Assembly (NCBI RefSeq): GCF_937888285.1
Contig: NZ_CALART010000031.1
Location: forward strand, 1 to 30,457
Length of the DNA: 30,457 nucleotides
Reading direction: 5' to 3'
Source: an uncultured Aquimonas sp.
GTDB taxonomy: Bacteria > Pseudomonadota > Gammaproteobacteria > Xanthomonadales > Xanthomonadaceae
The notes under the pieces are model-generated. The model worked only from the letters and a program-made list of their open reading frames with translations, was not told the DNA's origin and searched no databases. The position numbers and the translations under genes were made by a program. Positions 16,212-24,727 of this stretch are shown here, piece after piece. Within the stretch, counting starts at the first letter, position 1. Each line of letters begins with the position of its first letter.

Positions 16212-16287
16212 TTTGGAGCAGCGCGCCGCAAGTCTTGTAACCAGCGCCTTGCGCCAACGCACGTGAAGAGCCAGAAGCCGTATCAGT

Positions 16288-17781
16288 TCACGCGGGTTCC
16301 GGCTCGTCGGCGGGCACGCAGCGCTCGGCGGCCCATTGGCGCAGGCGCGCCACATTCTCGGCCATCACCACCGAGATCGGCCGCGTGCCGCGCAGCGCGG
16401 TCAGCAGATGCGACTGATCGAGGCGCTGGCCCTCGGCGTGGCTGTCGTAGAGCGCGGCCACCACCGCCTGTTCGATCTCGGCGCCGGAGAAGCCGGCGCT
16501 GGCCGCCGCCAGGACTGGGAGATCGAAGGCCTCGAGCGCCTGCTGTCGCCGGCCCAGATGAATCGCAAAGGCCTGCTCGCGCGCGGAGGCGCCCGGCAGG
16601 TCGACGAAGAAGATCTCGTCGAAGCGGCCCTTGCGCAGCAGCTCGGGCGGCAATTGCTCGATGCTGTTGGCGGTGGCGACCAGGAACACCGGCTGCTTGC
16701 GCTCGGACATCCAGGTCAGCAGCGCGCCGAGCACGCGACGGCTCACGCCATCATCGCTGTTCGAGGTGGCGAGGCCCTTCTCGATCTCGTCGCACCACAG
16801 CACGCAGGGCGCCATCGCCTCGGCGGCGCGCAGGCTGTCGCGCAGGTTGCGCTCGGTTTCGCCGTGGTACTTGTTGTAGAGCGCACCGAAATCCAGGCGC
16901 AGCAGGGGCACGCCGAAGCCGCCCGCGCAGGCCTTGGCGGCCAGCGACTTGCCAGCACCCTGCACGCCCAGCAGCAGCAGGCCGCGCGGCGGGTCGAGAC
17001 CGGGCGGACCCTTGCCCTCGATGAAGATGCGCCGGCGCTGCTCGATCCAGCGCTTGAGCCGCCCGAGCCCCGCCACGTCCTCGAAGCGCGCGACATCGGG
17101 CTCGAAATGCAGCACGCCGCCCGCGCCCAGCAGCTTGAACTTGGCCTGCTGCGCGCGGGCCACATCGTCATCGCGGATCGCGCCGTCGTCGTGGATCAGC
17201 TGGCGCACGATCTTGCGCGCGTCCAGCAGCGACAGCCCGCGCAGATGCCGCAGCAGCTGGCGCTGCGCGGCGGCCTCGACCTGCACGCGCCTGCCGCCGT
17301 GTTCGCGCGAATAGGCGAAGGCCTCCTCGCGCAGCATCTGGCCGAGTCGCGCTTCGTCGGGCAGGCGCACCTCGAAGCGCGTCGCCAGCGACTCCAGCTC
17401 CTCGGGCAGTTCGACCTTGGCGCCGACCACCACCACGCTGTGTTTGGCCGCGGCCTGACCGAGCACCACTTCGCGCAGGCGGCGGATGCTCATGGCATAG
17501 CGCAGGTACGGGCCGAAATCGAACAGCAGCCAGATCGAGCGACGCGGGTCGCCGTGCATCAGCTCCAGCAGGTGGCTGGAGTCGTTGCAGGCCGGCAGGC
17601 CCTCCTCGTCCATGTCGAGCCGCTGCAGGCCCTGGGTGATGCTCCAGCTGTACAGCGGCCGCAGCAGTTCGGCCACCACATGCCGGAAGGCCTCCAGCAG
17701 CAGGCCTTCCTCGTGGGTTTCCACCACCACCAGAGGCGCACCGGAGCGCAGCAGGACGGCCAGGTCTCGGGGTTCGAACAT
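16288..17781 (-). CDS. AAA+ ATPase, Ycf46-like
   Basis: A 497-aa AAA+ protein. An N-terminal RecA-like or degenerate ATPase half (about 1-180, LVVVETHEEGLLLEAFRHV..) resembles Ycf46 proteins. The canonical AAA module has Walker A GVQGAGKS (about 270-277), Walker B VLWCDEIEKG (about 325-332), ATANS sensor 1 and RKGRFDEIF with the arginine finger (about 385). A C-terminal lid and helical end complete it. Ycf46-type proteins are linked to inorganic carbon use in cyanobacteria, but the bacterial role is unclear. I chose the ATG at 17781 (MFEPRDLAVLL) since the upstream frame lacks conservation. It is divergent from the secreted protease gene (169 bases between) and upstream of tatD. Confidence 0.82.
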   Translation of the reverse strand: MFEPRDLAVLLRSGAPLVVVETHEEGLLLEAFRHVVAELLRPLYSWSITQGLQRLDMDEEGLPACNDSSHLLELMHGDPRRSIWLLFDFGPYLRYAMSIRRLREVVLGQAAAKHSVVVVGAKVELPEELESLATRFEVRLPDEARLGQMLREEAFAYSREHGGRRVQVEAAAQRQLLRHLRGLSLLDARKIVRQLIHDDGAIRDDDVARAQQAKFKLLGAGGVLHFEPDVARFEDVAGLGRLKRWIEQRRRIFIEGKGPPGLDPPRGLLLLGVQGAGKSLAAKACAGGFGVPLLRLDFGALYNKYHGETERNLRDSLRAAEAMAPCVLWCDEIEKGLATSNSDDGVSRRVLGALLTWMSERKQPVFLVATANSIEQLPPELLRKGRFDEIFFVDLPGASAREQAFAIHLGRRQQALEAFDLPVLAAASAGFSGAEIEQAVVAALYDSHAEGQRLDQSHLLTALRGTRPISVVMAENVARLRQWAAERCVPADEPEPA

Positions 17782-17950
17782 GCGCTGGGGGCGATTGCCG
17801 GGCTCTGCGAAGGGAGGCAAGTGTAGCGGCCGCGCGCAGCGCTCACGTTCATCCCCCGCTGCACCGGGCTTCCGGAGTGCGGGTGTATCCTCGCCCGACC
17901 CATCGATATGCAGCGAACCAGCGGGCCTGCGCGCCCGGGAGCACCGATCC

Positions 17951-20900
17951 ATGAATCCGCATTCCCCCTGCGCGCCGCGCGCGCTGATGCTGGCCCTGTG
18001 CGGGCTGGCGCTCTCACCACTGGCACAGGCCGAGCGCCTCGCGCTGCCGGCCCTCGACGTGGCCAAGCTGGCGGCCGAAGACCGGGCCCTGGACGGCAAG
18101 GCCGGGGTGCCCCTGCGCTACGGCCAGGTGCAGGTGTTCGGCGAGAAGGCGCAGGGCTTGCCCGAGCGTCAGCTGCAGCAGGGCGGCAGCTGGTCGCAGG
18201 CCAAGGACGGCTCCAGTCGCTGGTGGCTGCAGCTGGAGGCGCCGCAGGCGCGCAATCTTGCCCTGTACTTCAGCGAATTCCGGCTGCCCGCCGGCGCCGA
18301 GCTGAAGATCTTCGCGGACGGCGACAAGTCTCCGCGCCAGGTCTACAGCGATGCCGACAACCGCCCCGGCGGCGATCTGCGCACGCCGATGGTCGAGACC
18401 GGCTCGCTGCGGCTGGAGCTGAGCCTGCCGGCAGGCTCGCGAGACTTCGCCAAGCTCAAGCTGGGCAGCGTCGTACAGGGCTACCGCGATCCCTTCGTCG
18501 CGCTGGCCCAGCTGAAGTCCGGCAGCTGCAACATCGACGTGGCCTGCCCCGAGGGCGACGCCTGGCGCCAGCAGAGCCGTTCGGTCGCGCACTACACCTT
18601 CGATTCCGGTAGCGGCAGCTTTGTCTGTACCGGCCAGCTGGTCGCCACCGGCAGCCAGGCGCTGGACCAGGCCAGCCCGCGTTTCCTCACCGCCTATCAC
18701 TGCGTCAGCACGGCGGCGGAAGTGCAGTCCATGACATTCTACTGGCGCTATGAGAGCCCGACCTGTCGTGCGCCCGGCAGCGCTGCGAGCGGACAGCAGC
18801 TGCCGCGCTCCAGCAATACCGCTGCGACACAGAGCGGCGCGCGGCTGCTGGCCACGCATCGTGAAACCGACTTCACCGTGGTCGAACTGACGGCTGCAGT
18901 GCCGGCTGCGGCGGACGCGTGGTTCACGGGGTGGGATCGCAGTGGCGTCGCGCCTACCGGTGCCGTGGGCATCCATCACCCCGCCGGCCATGAGAAGCGG
19001 ATCAGCATCGACAACGATCTGCTTTCGGTGGGCCCCAACTGCATCATCCCGGGCTCGACTGCGAACACGCACTGGTTCATCGGCGCCTGGGAGGCGGGCA
19101 CCACGGAAGGCGGCTCCTCGGGCTCTGGTCTGTGGCGCCGCGATACCGGTCGACTGATCGGCGTACTCAGCGGTGGCAACGCCTCCTGCGCGGCGCGCAA
19201 CGAGTTCGACTGCTACGGCGCGCTCGACAAGGCCTGGACCGGCGGCGGCAGTGCGGTTTCCCGCATGAGTGACTGGCTGGTCCGTGGCGGCGGCGCGCCG
19301 CAGCTGCAGGATGGCTATGGCGGCTGTGCGGCGCCAACCGTCAGCCTGCAATCGGCTGCCTTCGGCAGCGGGGCGCGCGCGGGCGAAGACGTCCTCTTCA
19401 GTGCCGTTGCCAGCGGCGGGAGTGGCTCCGGCTATGTGTACGAATGGGACCTGGATGGCGACGGCGAGTACGAGCGCCGCGGCAGTGCCGCCAGCGTGAC
19501 GGTGCGCTACGCGCGCGTCCAGAGCGGTCAGGTGCGGGTTCGGGTCAGCGACGGCGCGGCCTGTTCGGCGGTTGCCAGCCGCGCCCTCGACGTGCGCTCG
19601 GCGCGCATCACCGCTACCGCTGCGGCCGCGCAGCAGGTCTGCGGCAACGGCAATGCCGGGCTGGAACCCGGCGAGCGCTGGCGCGTCCCGGTCACCTTCA
19701 CCAACAGCGGCGACGCTGCCCTGCCGGCCGGCGCGCATGCGCTGTTCGCCAACTCGCAGTCCAGCCTGATCGGCCCGGATGGCTTCGGATATCGGGGCAC
19801 CAACAGCGCCAGTGACCCGGGCACCTGCGGCTACGGTTTCGTCGATATCGGCGACGGCGCGCCGCTGACCTTGGCGCCTGCCACCAGCACCGAGCCGGCC
19901 AATGACGACGGCCGCAGCAGCATCATCCAATTGGGTGGTGCGGGCTTCCGCCTGTATGGCCAGACCTATGACCGCGCGGTCATGTCGACCAACGGCTACG
20001 TGTCGTTCTCGATCGCCGAAAGCGGCGGCGACTACGACAACAGCTGCACCGGCGTCATCGATCGCGGCAGCCTTGGTCCGCGTCTGCACGTGCTGCACGA
20101 CGATCTGGTGGTGGGTCCCGGCGGTGCGCTGCGCTACCGCTACTACCCGAGCTGCCCGCGCGCGCCGCTGGGCGGTGCCGACCAGTCCTGCCATGTGTTC
20201 CAGTGGGATGCGATGCAGGTCTGGTCGCAGACCTCGCCATCGGGTGATGCCTCGTTCCAGGCCATCGCCTACCCGGGTAATGGCCAGGTGGTCTACCAGT
20301 ACCGCCGTGCCAACACCAATGCCGGCGCCGGCGCCACCATCGGCCTGATCAATGCCGGCGGCACCGACCAGCTGCTGGCGGCCTGCAATGCCGCGAACTC
20401 GGCGCCTTCGCAATCGGCGATCTGCGTATTCGACCCGCAGAACCTGCCGCCGCAGAACGGTCTCACGCTGGAAACGCCGACCCTTGCGCTGCCGGCGCTG
20501 GCCGCGGGCGCCAGCGCCACCGTCGAGCTCAACCTGCGCGTCCCCGAAGGTCTCTCCTGCGGCAGCCGCGTCGGCATCGACTACCTGGCCACGGCGCTCG
20601 CGGGACAGCACAGCATGCAGCCCGCGACCGTGCTGTCAGCGCAGCTCGCCTCGAACTGCGCGACGGTCAGCAGCTGCCCGGCCACGGCTGCGCGCCCGCT
20701 GCCGCGACGCGGCTTCTTCAGCGACAGCGCGCGCGGCGGCAATGGCCTCGCGGTCTACACCTACGGCGACAGCGCCAATCCGGTGGTGGGTGCGATCTGG
20801 TACACCGGCGACACCGGCTACCTCAGCGACTGGTACAACCTGGCGGGCCCGCTGCGCGGCGGCCTGCTCGAGAGCCCCCTGTTCCGCACCCGCAATACGC

Positions 20901-21439
20901 AGCCCTCTGCCTTCGCGCCGCTCACGACCTCGATCGGCCGCACCTGGCTGGCGAGCATCGACGAACGCACCCAGCTGTTCGCCTGGGAGTTCGGCGACGG
21001 CCGCCGCGGCGCCGAGCTGTTGCGCAGCACCTCGGGCACCCTGCCCTATGCCAGCCCGGACCACACCAATGCCTGGGTGCAGACCGGCCAGGGCGGCTGG
21101 GGCCTCGCCATCGAAGGCCTGCAGCTCACCGACGGGCCCTTCGAGTTCAATGGCGTCTACCTGTTCGACGCGCTGGGCCAGTCGCGCTGGCTGACCGGAA
21201 CGGTGCGCGATGCCAGCAGTGGCACGGTCGAGCTGGCCAGCCAGCGGATCCACTGTCCGGGCTGCCCCTTCTATCCGGACTACGCCACCCAGGCGCAGCC
21301 AGCGGGTACCCTCAGCCGCACCTATAGCTCGCGCATCCGCGCACTGATGAGCAGCAGCATCGTCCTGCCCGGGCCGCTGTCGGGCACGTGGAACCGCACC
21401 AACGTCGAAATCCAGGCCTTCGGAGAATCCAACCCATGA
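17951..21439 (+). CDS. Secreted trypsin-like serine protease with PKD-like domain and C-terminal beta-rich module
   Basis: A 1162-aa exported protein with signal peptide cleaved after about residue 27 (LALSPLAQA). A propeptide-like region precedes a chymotrypsin-fold domain of lysyl-endopeptidase type. Triad candidates are His250 in FLTAYHCVS, Asp307 in RETDFTVVE and Ser390 in EGGSSGSGL. A PKD-like Ig domain (about 460-550; EWDLDGDGEYER) follows, then a beta-rich region with CGNGNAGLEPGE (about 560-). The C-terminal module (about 915-1160) has RRGFFSDSARGGNGLAV and IWYTGDTGYLSDWY, resembling the N-terminus of the SpvB-like protein at 27153. Probably an extracellular protease. Its stop overlaps the next start in ATGA. 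The ATG at 17951 has GGGAG about ten bases upstream. Confidence 0.87.
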   Translation: MNPHSPCAPRALMLALCGLALSPLAQAERLALPALDVAKLAAEDRALDGKAGVPLRYGQVQVFGEKAQGLPERQLQQGGSWSQAKDGSSRWWLQLEAPQARNLALYFSEFRLPAGAELKIFADGDKSPRQVYSDADNRPGGDLRTPMVETGSLRLELSLPAGSRDFAKLKLGSVVQGYRDPFVALAQLKSGSCNIDVACPEGDAWRQQSRSVAHYTFDSGSGSFVCTGQLVATGSQALDQASPRFLTAYHCVSTAAEVQSMTFYWRYESPTCRAPGSAASGQQLPRSSNTAATQSGARLLATHRETDFTVVELTAAVPAAADAWFTGWDRSGVAPTGAVGIHHPAGHEKRISIDNDLLSVGPNCIIPGSTANTHWFIGAWEAGTTEGGSSGSGLWRRDTGRLIGVLSGGNASCAARNEFDCYGALDKAWTGGGSAVSRMSDWLVRGGGAPQLQDGYGGCAAPTVSLQSAAFGSGARAGEDVLFSAVASGGSGSGYVYEWDLDGDGEYERRGSAASVTVRYARVQSGQVRVRVSDGAACSAVASRALDVRSARITATAAAAQQVCGNGNAGLEPGERWRVPVTFTNSGDAALPAGAHALFANSQSSLIGPDGFGYRGTNSASDPGTCGYGFVDIGDGAPLTLAPATSTEPANDDGRSSIIQLGGAGFRLYGQTYDRAVMSTNGYVSFSIAESGGDYDNSCTGVIDRGSLGPRLHVLHDDLVVGPGGALRYRYYPSCPRAPLGGADQSCHVFQWDAMQVWSQTSPSGDASFQAIAYPGNGQVVYQYRRANTNAGAGATIGLINAGGTDQLLAACNAANSAPSQSAICVFDPQNLPPQNGLTLETPTLALPALAAGASATVELNLRVPEGLSCGSRVGIDYLATALAGQHSMQPATVLSAQLASNCATVSSCPATAARPLPRRGFFSDSARGGNGLAVYTYGDSANPVVGAIWYTGDTGYLSDWYNLAGPLRGGLLESPLFRTRNTQPSAFAPLTTSIGRTWLASIDERTQLFAWEFGDGRRGAELLRSTSGTLPYASPDHTNAWVQTGQGGWGLAIEGLQLTDGPFEFNGVYLFDALGQSRWLTGTVRDASSGTVELASQRIHCPGCPFYPDYATQAQPAGTLSRTYSSRIRALMSSSIVLPGPLSGTWNRTNVEIQAFGESNP

Positions 21440-21927
21440 GTGAACGTCGACTGCGCCGCTTGATCCTGCTGCGCCATGCCCACGCCCAGCCGCAGCAGCC
21501 GGGACAGCACGATCGCGAGCGCGAGCTGTCCGGCACCGGTGAGGCCGAAGCCGATGCGGCCGGCCGCTGGCTGCAGCAGCACGGCCCCCTGCCGCAGCGA
21601 CTGGTGGTCTCGCCCGCGCGGCGCGCCCAGGCGACGGCCCAGCGCGTACTGGCACAGGTGGGCTATATCGACCAGCGCAGCGACGATCGCATCTACGAAG
21701 CCAGCCCCGGCGATCTGTTCGAGGTGGTGACCAGCCACGCCGAGGTCGAGGTGCTGATGCTGGTCGGCCACAACCCCGGCTTCGAGTCCTTCGCTGCCCT
21801 GCTGTCGACGGGCCAGAGTGGTGACCACCGGGGCATGCCGCCGGCCGGGATCGCCGTACTCGATTTCGAGCCCGGTGCCGAGATCGAGCCGGGTGCGGCG
21901 CGTCTGTCCGCGTTCTGGGCGCCCTGA
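21436..21927 (+). CDS. SixA-like histidine phosphatase (RHG family)
   Basis: A 163-aa cytoplasmic protein of the histidine phosphatase superfamily. The catalytic motif is LLRHAHA (His14; RHA in place of RHG). The later conserved VSPARRAQATAQR (second Arg) and VGHNPGFE (second His) are all present, so the active site looks complete. SixA dephosphorylates phosphohistidine proteins, notably of phosphorelay or PTS systems, in E. coli; the substrate here is unknown. The ATG overlaps the protease stop as ATGA, so translation is coupled to a secreted protein's gene, which is an odd pairing. The start at 21436 is fixed by that overlap and by family length. Confidence 0.85.
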   Translation: MSERRLRRLILLRHAHAQPQQPGQHDRERELSGTGEAEADAAGRWLQQHGPLPQRLVVSPARRAQATAQRVLAQVGYIDQRSDDRIYEASPGDLFEVVTSHAEVEVLMLVGHNPGFESFAALLSTGQSGDHRGMPPAGIAVLDFEPGAEIEPGAARLSAFWAP

Positions 21928-22040
21928 GGGCCAATCGCACTGTGGAGCGCATGCAGCTTTTGACGCTGTGCCTGAGCGGTCCCCAGCCCCGCGTCGCGGT
22001 GCAGGTGTTCTCGGTCGCGGACCAGGTGTTCTCGAAGAAA

Positions 22041-22077
22041 CCTGGATTCGCCGTCCCCGCGCAGGCGGGGAACCAGG
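22041..22077. repeat. REP-like palindrome upstream of the YceI gene
   Basis: A nested palindrome: CCTGG (22041-22045) with CCAGG (22073-22077), enclosing TCCCCGC-gcag-GCGGGGA (22054-22071). GC-rich REP elements with this look are dispersed in many Xanthomonadales genomes (from memory). It is probably noncoding and so argues against the long upstream extension of the YceI reading frame. Confidence 0.65.
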
Positions 22078-22111
22078 ACTCGAGCGACTGCGGCAAGCGA
22101 CATTGGGCCCC

Positions 22112-22153
22112 CGTCCCCGCCGACGCGAGGACAGGCTCTTCGCGGGGGGGACG
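22112..22153. repeat. Second imperfect REP-like inverted repeat
   Basis: CGTCCCCGC (22112-22120) pairs with GCGGGG..GACG (22142-22153) with extra Gs, enclosing GACGCGAGGACAGGCTCTTC. With the palindrome at 22041-22077 it looks like a pair of REP units flanking the 5' end of the YceI gene. Confidence 0.5.
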
Positions 22154-22181
22154 ATTCATTGGGTCGCGAGCGTTCTGTTTC

Positions 22182-22766
22182 TTGAGAGGCTTGGCGCTGT
22201 GCCTCGCCCTTGGCGCGACGCCGATGGTGGCGTGCGCTGCCGCCGGAGAGCCGGGCATGCGCATCGACACCGCCCATTCCTTCGCCGGCTTCTCGGTGCG
22301 CGCCGCCTGGGTCAAGCGCATCGATGGTCGCTTTGCCCACATCGAGGGTGTGGTCCGCCCCGATGCGCAGGAACGCTACGTACTGGAGGTCAGGGTGGCC
22401 TCCGGCAGCGTGCTGATGGGCCGCGAGAGCCACGAGGAGTGGGCGCGCTCGGCCGATTTCTTCGACACCGATCGTCATCCCTGGATCGAGTTCCGCGCGG
22501 CTGGACTGGGCTCGGAACTGCTGCGTGCCGGTGGCGCCATCGAAGGCGTGCTGACCCTGCGCGGGATCAGTCGGCCGGTGAGCTTCGAGTTGCTGCCGGC
22601 CGATTGCGCCCAGCCCGGACTGGACTGCCCGGTGCAGGCACGGGGTGAAGTCGACCGCAGCGAGTTCGGCATGACCGCCCGCCGCGTCTTCGTCAGCGAT
22701 CGCGTCAAGCTCAGCTTCGACATCCGCCTGCATCCGGCCCCGGCCACTCGCCCCGACCTCGGCTGA
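22182..22766 (+). CDS. YceI family secreted protein
   Basis: A 194-aa product from a TTG at 22182. The N-terminus is a signal peptide (LRGLALCLALGATP then MVACAAA). The body is the YceI lipocalin-like beta-barrel: RIDTAHSFAGFSVR near the start, VRVASGSVLMGRESHEEWARS, ADFFDTDRHPWIEFR and the end segment RSEFGMTARRVFVSDRVKL. YceI proteins bind polyisoprenoids in a barrel and are often periplasmic and linked to stress or respiration. The same frame is open to 21942 (GTG) or 21951 (ATG), but that part runs through REP palindromes, so I prefer an internal start; no clear ribosome-binding site fixes it. It is followed 15 bases later by a PLD lipoprotein gene. Confidence 0.82.
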   Translation: MRGLALCLALGATPMVACAAAGEPGMRIDTAHSFAGFSVRAAWVKRIDGRFAHIEGVVRPDAQERYVLEVRVASGSVLMGRESHEEWARSADFFDTDRHPWIEFRAAGLGSELLRAGGAIEGVLTLRGISRPVSFELLPADCAQPGLDCPVQARGEVDRSEFGMTARRVFVSDRVKLSFDIRLHPAPATRPDLG

Positions 22767-22781
22767 ATCCAGCCCACTGCC

Positions 22782-24677
22782 ATGACCCCGCGCCCGCCCT
22801 CGGCCCTGCTCTGTGCCCTGCTGTGCCTGCTGCTCGCCGCCTGCACGCCCTCGCGCGAGCGGGTGCGGATCGACGTCGAGCGCGCCGCTGCGCACCAGGA
22901 CCGCAGCCTCGACTGCGCCCGCGCCGACCGCTGCGCCGAAGGCTCGCCGCTGCGTGTCGCCGCCGCCGAGGCCGTGCGTGACTCCAGGCCCGAAGCGCCG
23001 CGCCACGTCGTGCTCAATCTTGAGAGCGGGCACGACGCCCTGCTGGCGCGCCTGCACCTCATCCGCGCCGCGCGCCACAGCATCGAGCTGCAGAGCTTCA
23101 TCTTCGCCGAGGACGATGCCGGCCATCTCGTGCTTGATGAACTGCTGCGCGCCGCGCGCCGGGGGGTGCGCGTGCGCGTGCTGCTCGACCAGCTGTTCTC
23201 GATCGAGAACGTCGACCTGATGGCCGCGCTCGCCCAGGCCCACGTCAACTTCGAGCTGCGCCTGTACAACCCGACCTTCGGCAAGGGCGCGACCAACAAG
23301 TTCGAGTTCGTCGGCGGCATCCTCTGCTGCTTCACCCAGTTCAACCAGCGCATGCACAACAAGCTGCTGCTGGTGGACGGCATGGTCGCCATCACCGGCG
23401 GACGCAACTACCAGGACCGCTACTTCGACTTCGATCCCGGCTTCAATTACCGCGATCGCGACGTGCTGGTCGGCGGGCCGGTGGTGGCCGCCATGCTGCG
23501 CAGCTTCGAGCAGTTCTGGCAGGCCCAGCGCAGCCTGCCTGCGGCAGGCCTGCGCGATGTCCGCGCCCTGCTCGACGAGGCCGCCCGCGGACGCGAGGTG
23601 CTGGCCGAGCTGCCCCTGCGCCAGCCGGCGCGCAGCGAGGCCCTGCGTCGCGAGCTGAACGATCCGGCGCGCCTGCAGGCGGTGCTGATCGAGCCCCTGC
23701 ATCGGGTCGGCCGCGTCGACTTCTACTCCGACGGCCCGGAGAAGCAGCTCGGCCGTATCGAACCTGGCCGCCGCGACAGCAGCGAGAGCCTGCGCCGTGC
23801 GGTCCAGCGCGCCCGCGAGGAGATCGTCCTGCAGACGCCCTACCTGGTGCTCTCGCGCGAGGCGCGCGCCACCTTCCGCCGCCTGCAGCAGCGCGAGTCG
23901 CCGCCGCGGGTGCGGATCAGCACCAACAGCCTCGCCTCGACCGACGCGTTTCCCGTCTACGCGCTCAGCCACAAGTACAAGCGCACCTACCTGCGCGAGC
24001 TGCGCTTCGAGATCCACGAGTACAAGCCGCGCCCCGAGAACGCGCCGATCGCCCTCAAGCTCGATCCGGAGAACGACGTCATCAGCCTGCCGCCGCGCTT
24101 CCTGCGCAGCGAGTCGACGCGGGTGTTCGGCTCGGCCGCCGGCTCGGGCGCAGACACGCCGGGCCGGCGCGCCCTGCGCGGGCCGCTGCCCCTGCAGACC
24201 CTGGGCATGCGCATCGGCCTGCATTCCAAGTCGATGGTGATCGACGGCAGCATCGCGATCATCGGCAGCCACAACTTCGACCCGCGCTCTGACCGCCTCA
24301 ACACCGAGTCGCTGGTGGTCATCCACGACGTGGCCTTCGCCCAGGAGCTGCGCGACACCCTGCTGGAAGACATGGCGCCCGCCAACGCCTGGGTGATCGC
24401 ACCGCGTCCCCGCCCGCCGCGCCTTGTTCGCGGCCTGAACTACAGCCTGGGCAAGGCCTTCGAGTACCTGCCGATCCTCGATGTCTGGCCCTGGCGCTAC
24501 GCCACCAGCTGGGAGTACACCGGCGGCCCCGGCTGCGCGCCGATGTCGCCTTTTGATCCGCGCTTCGCCGACTGCCACACGCCGGTCGGCGACTTCCCCC
24601 AGGTCGAGATCCCGTTCAAGGCGATGAACACGCGCATCCTCACGGCCTTTGGCGCGGGGCTGGCGCCGATTCTGTAG
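22782..24677 (+). CDS. Phospholipase D / cardiolipin synthase-like lipoprotein (ClsC/YmdC-like)
   Basis: A 631-aa protein with a lipoprotein signal (LLLAAC, Cys21) and two HKD motifs. The first has His192, Lys194 and Asp199 in MHNKLLLVD..GGRNY; the second has His481, Lys483 and Asp488 in LHSKSMVID..GSHNF. Both are complete. The layout (SIELQSFIF..DDAGHLVLDELL.., ..NFELRLYNP..) matches ClsC/YmdC-type enzymes, which condense phospholipids to cardiolipin; a plain phospholipase or nuclease cannot be excluded. It is predicted to be membrane-anchored by lipid, unlike the cytoplasmic E. coli YmdC. The gene is 15 bases downstream of the YceI gene, so probably one transcript. It is converged upon by the glycosyltransferase gene. 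Confidence 0.85.
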   Translation: MTPRPPSALLCALLCLLLAACTPSRERVRIDVERAAAHQDRSLDCARADRCAEGSPLRVAAAEAVRDSRPEAPRHVVLNLESGHDALLARLHLIRAARHSIELQSFIFAEDDAGHLVLDELLRAARRGVRVRVLLDQLFSIENVDLMAALAQAHVNFELRLYNPTFGKGATNKFEFVGGILCCFTQFNQRMHNKLLLVDGMVAITGGRNYQDRYFDFDPGFNYRDRDVLVGGPVVAAMLRSFEQFWQAQRSLPAAGLRDVRALLDEAARGREVLAELPLRQPARSEALRRELNDPARLQAVLIEPLHRVGRVDFYSDGPEKQLGRIEPGRRDSSESLRRAVQRAREEIVLQTPYLVLSREARATFRRLQQRESPPRVRISTNSLASTDAFPVYALSHKYKRTYLRELRFEIHEYKPRPENAPIALKLDPENDVISLPPRFLRSESTRVFGSAAGSGADTPGRRALRGPLPLQTLGMRIGLHSKSMVIDGSIAIIGSHNFDPRSDRLNTESLVVIHDVAFAQELRDTLLEDMAPANAWVIAPRPRPPRLVRGLNYSLGKAFEYLPILDVWPWRYATSWEYTGGPGCAPMSPFDPRFADCHTPVGDFPQVEIPFKAMNTRILTAFGAGLAPIL

Positions 24678-24727
24678 CGCGTGCCCGCGGCAGGCGCGCA
24701 GGGCAGTCGCGGTATGAAGTTTGGCCT

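Noticed and set aside
18014..20611. Minus-strand open frame of 865 codons opposite the secreted protease
   Set aside because: GC-rich third-position effect; the plus-strand protein has a signal peptide and catalytic triad.
20636..22342. Minus-strand open frame of 568 codons opposite protease, sixA-like and YceI genes
   Set aside because: Spans REP-like repeats and three real genes on the other strand; no domain seen.
21693..24578. Minus-strand open frame of 961 codons opposite the PLD/cardiolipin synthase gene
   Set aside because: Antisense to two intact HKD motifs; the sequence is Ala/Gly/Arg/Gln-rich without domains.
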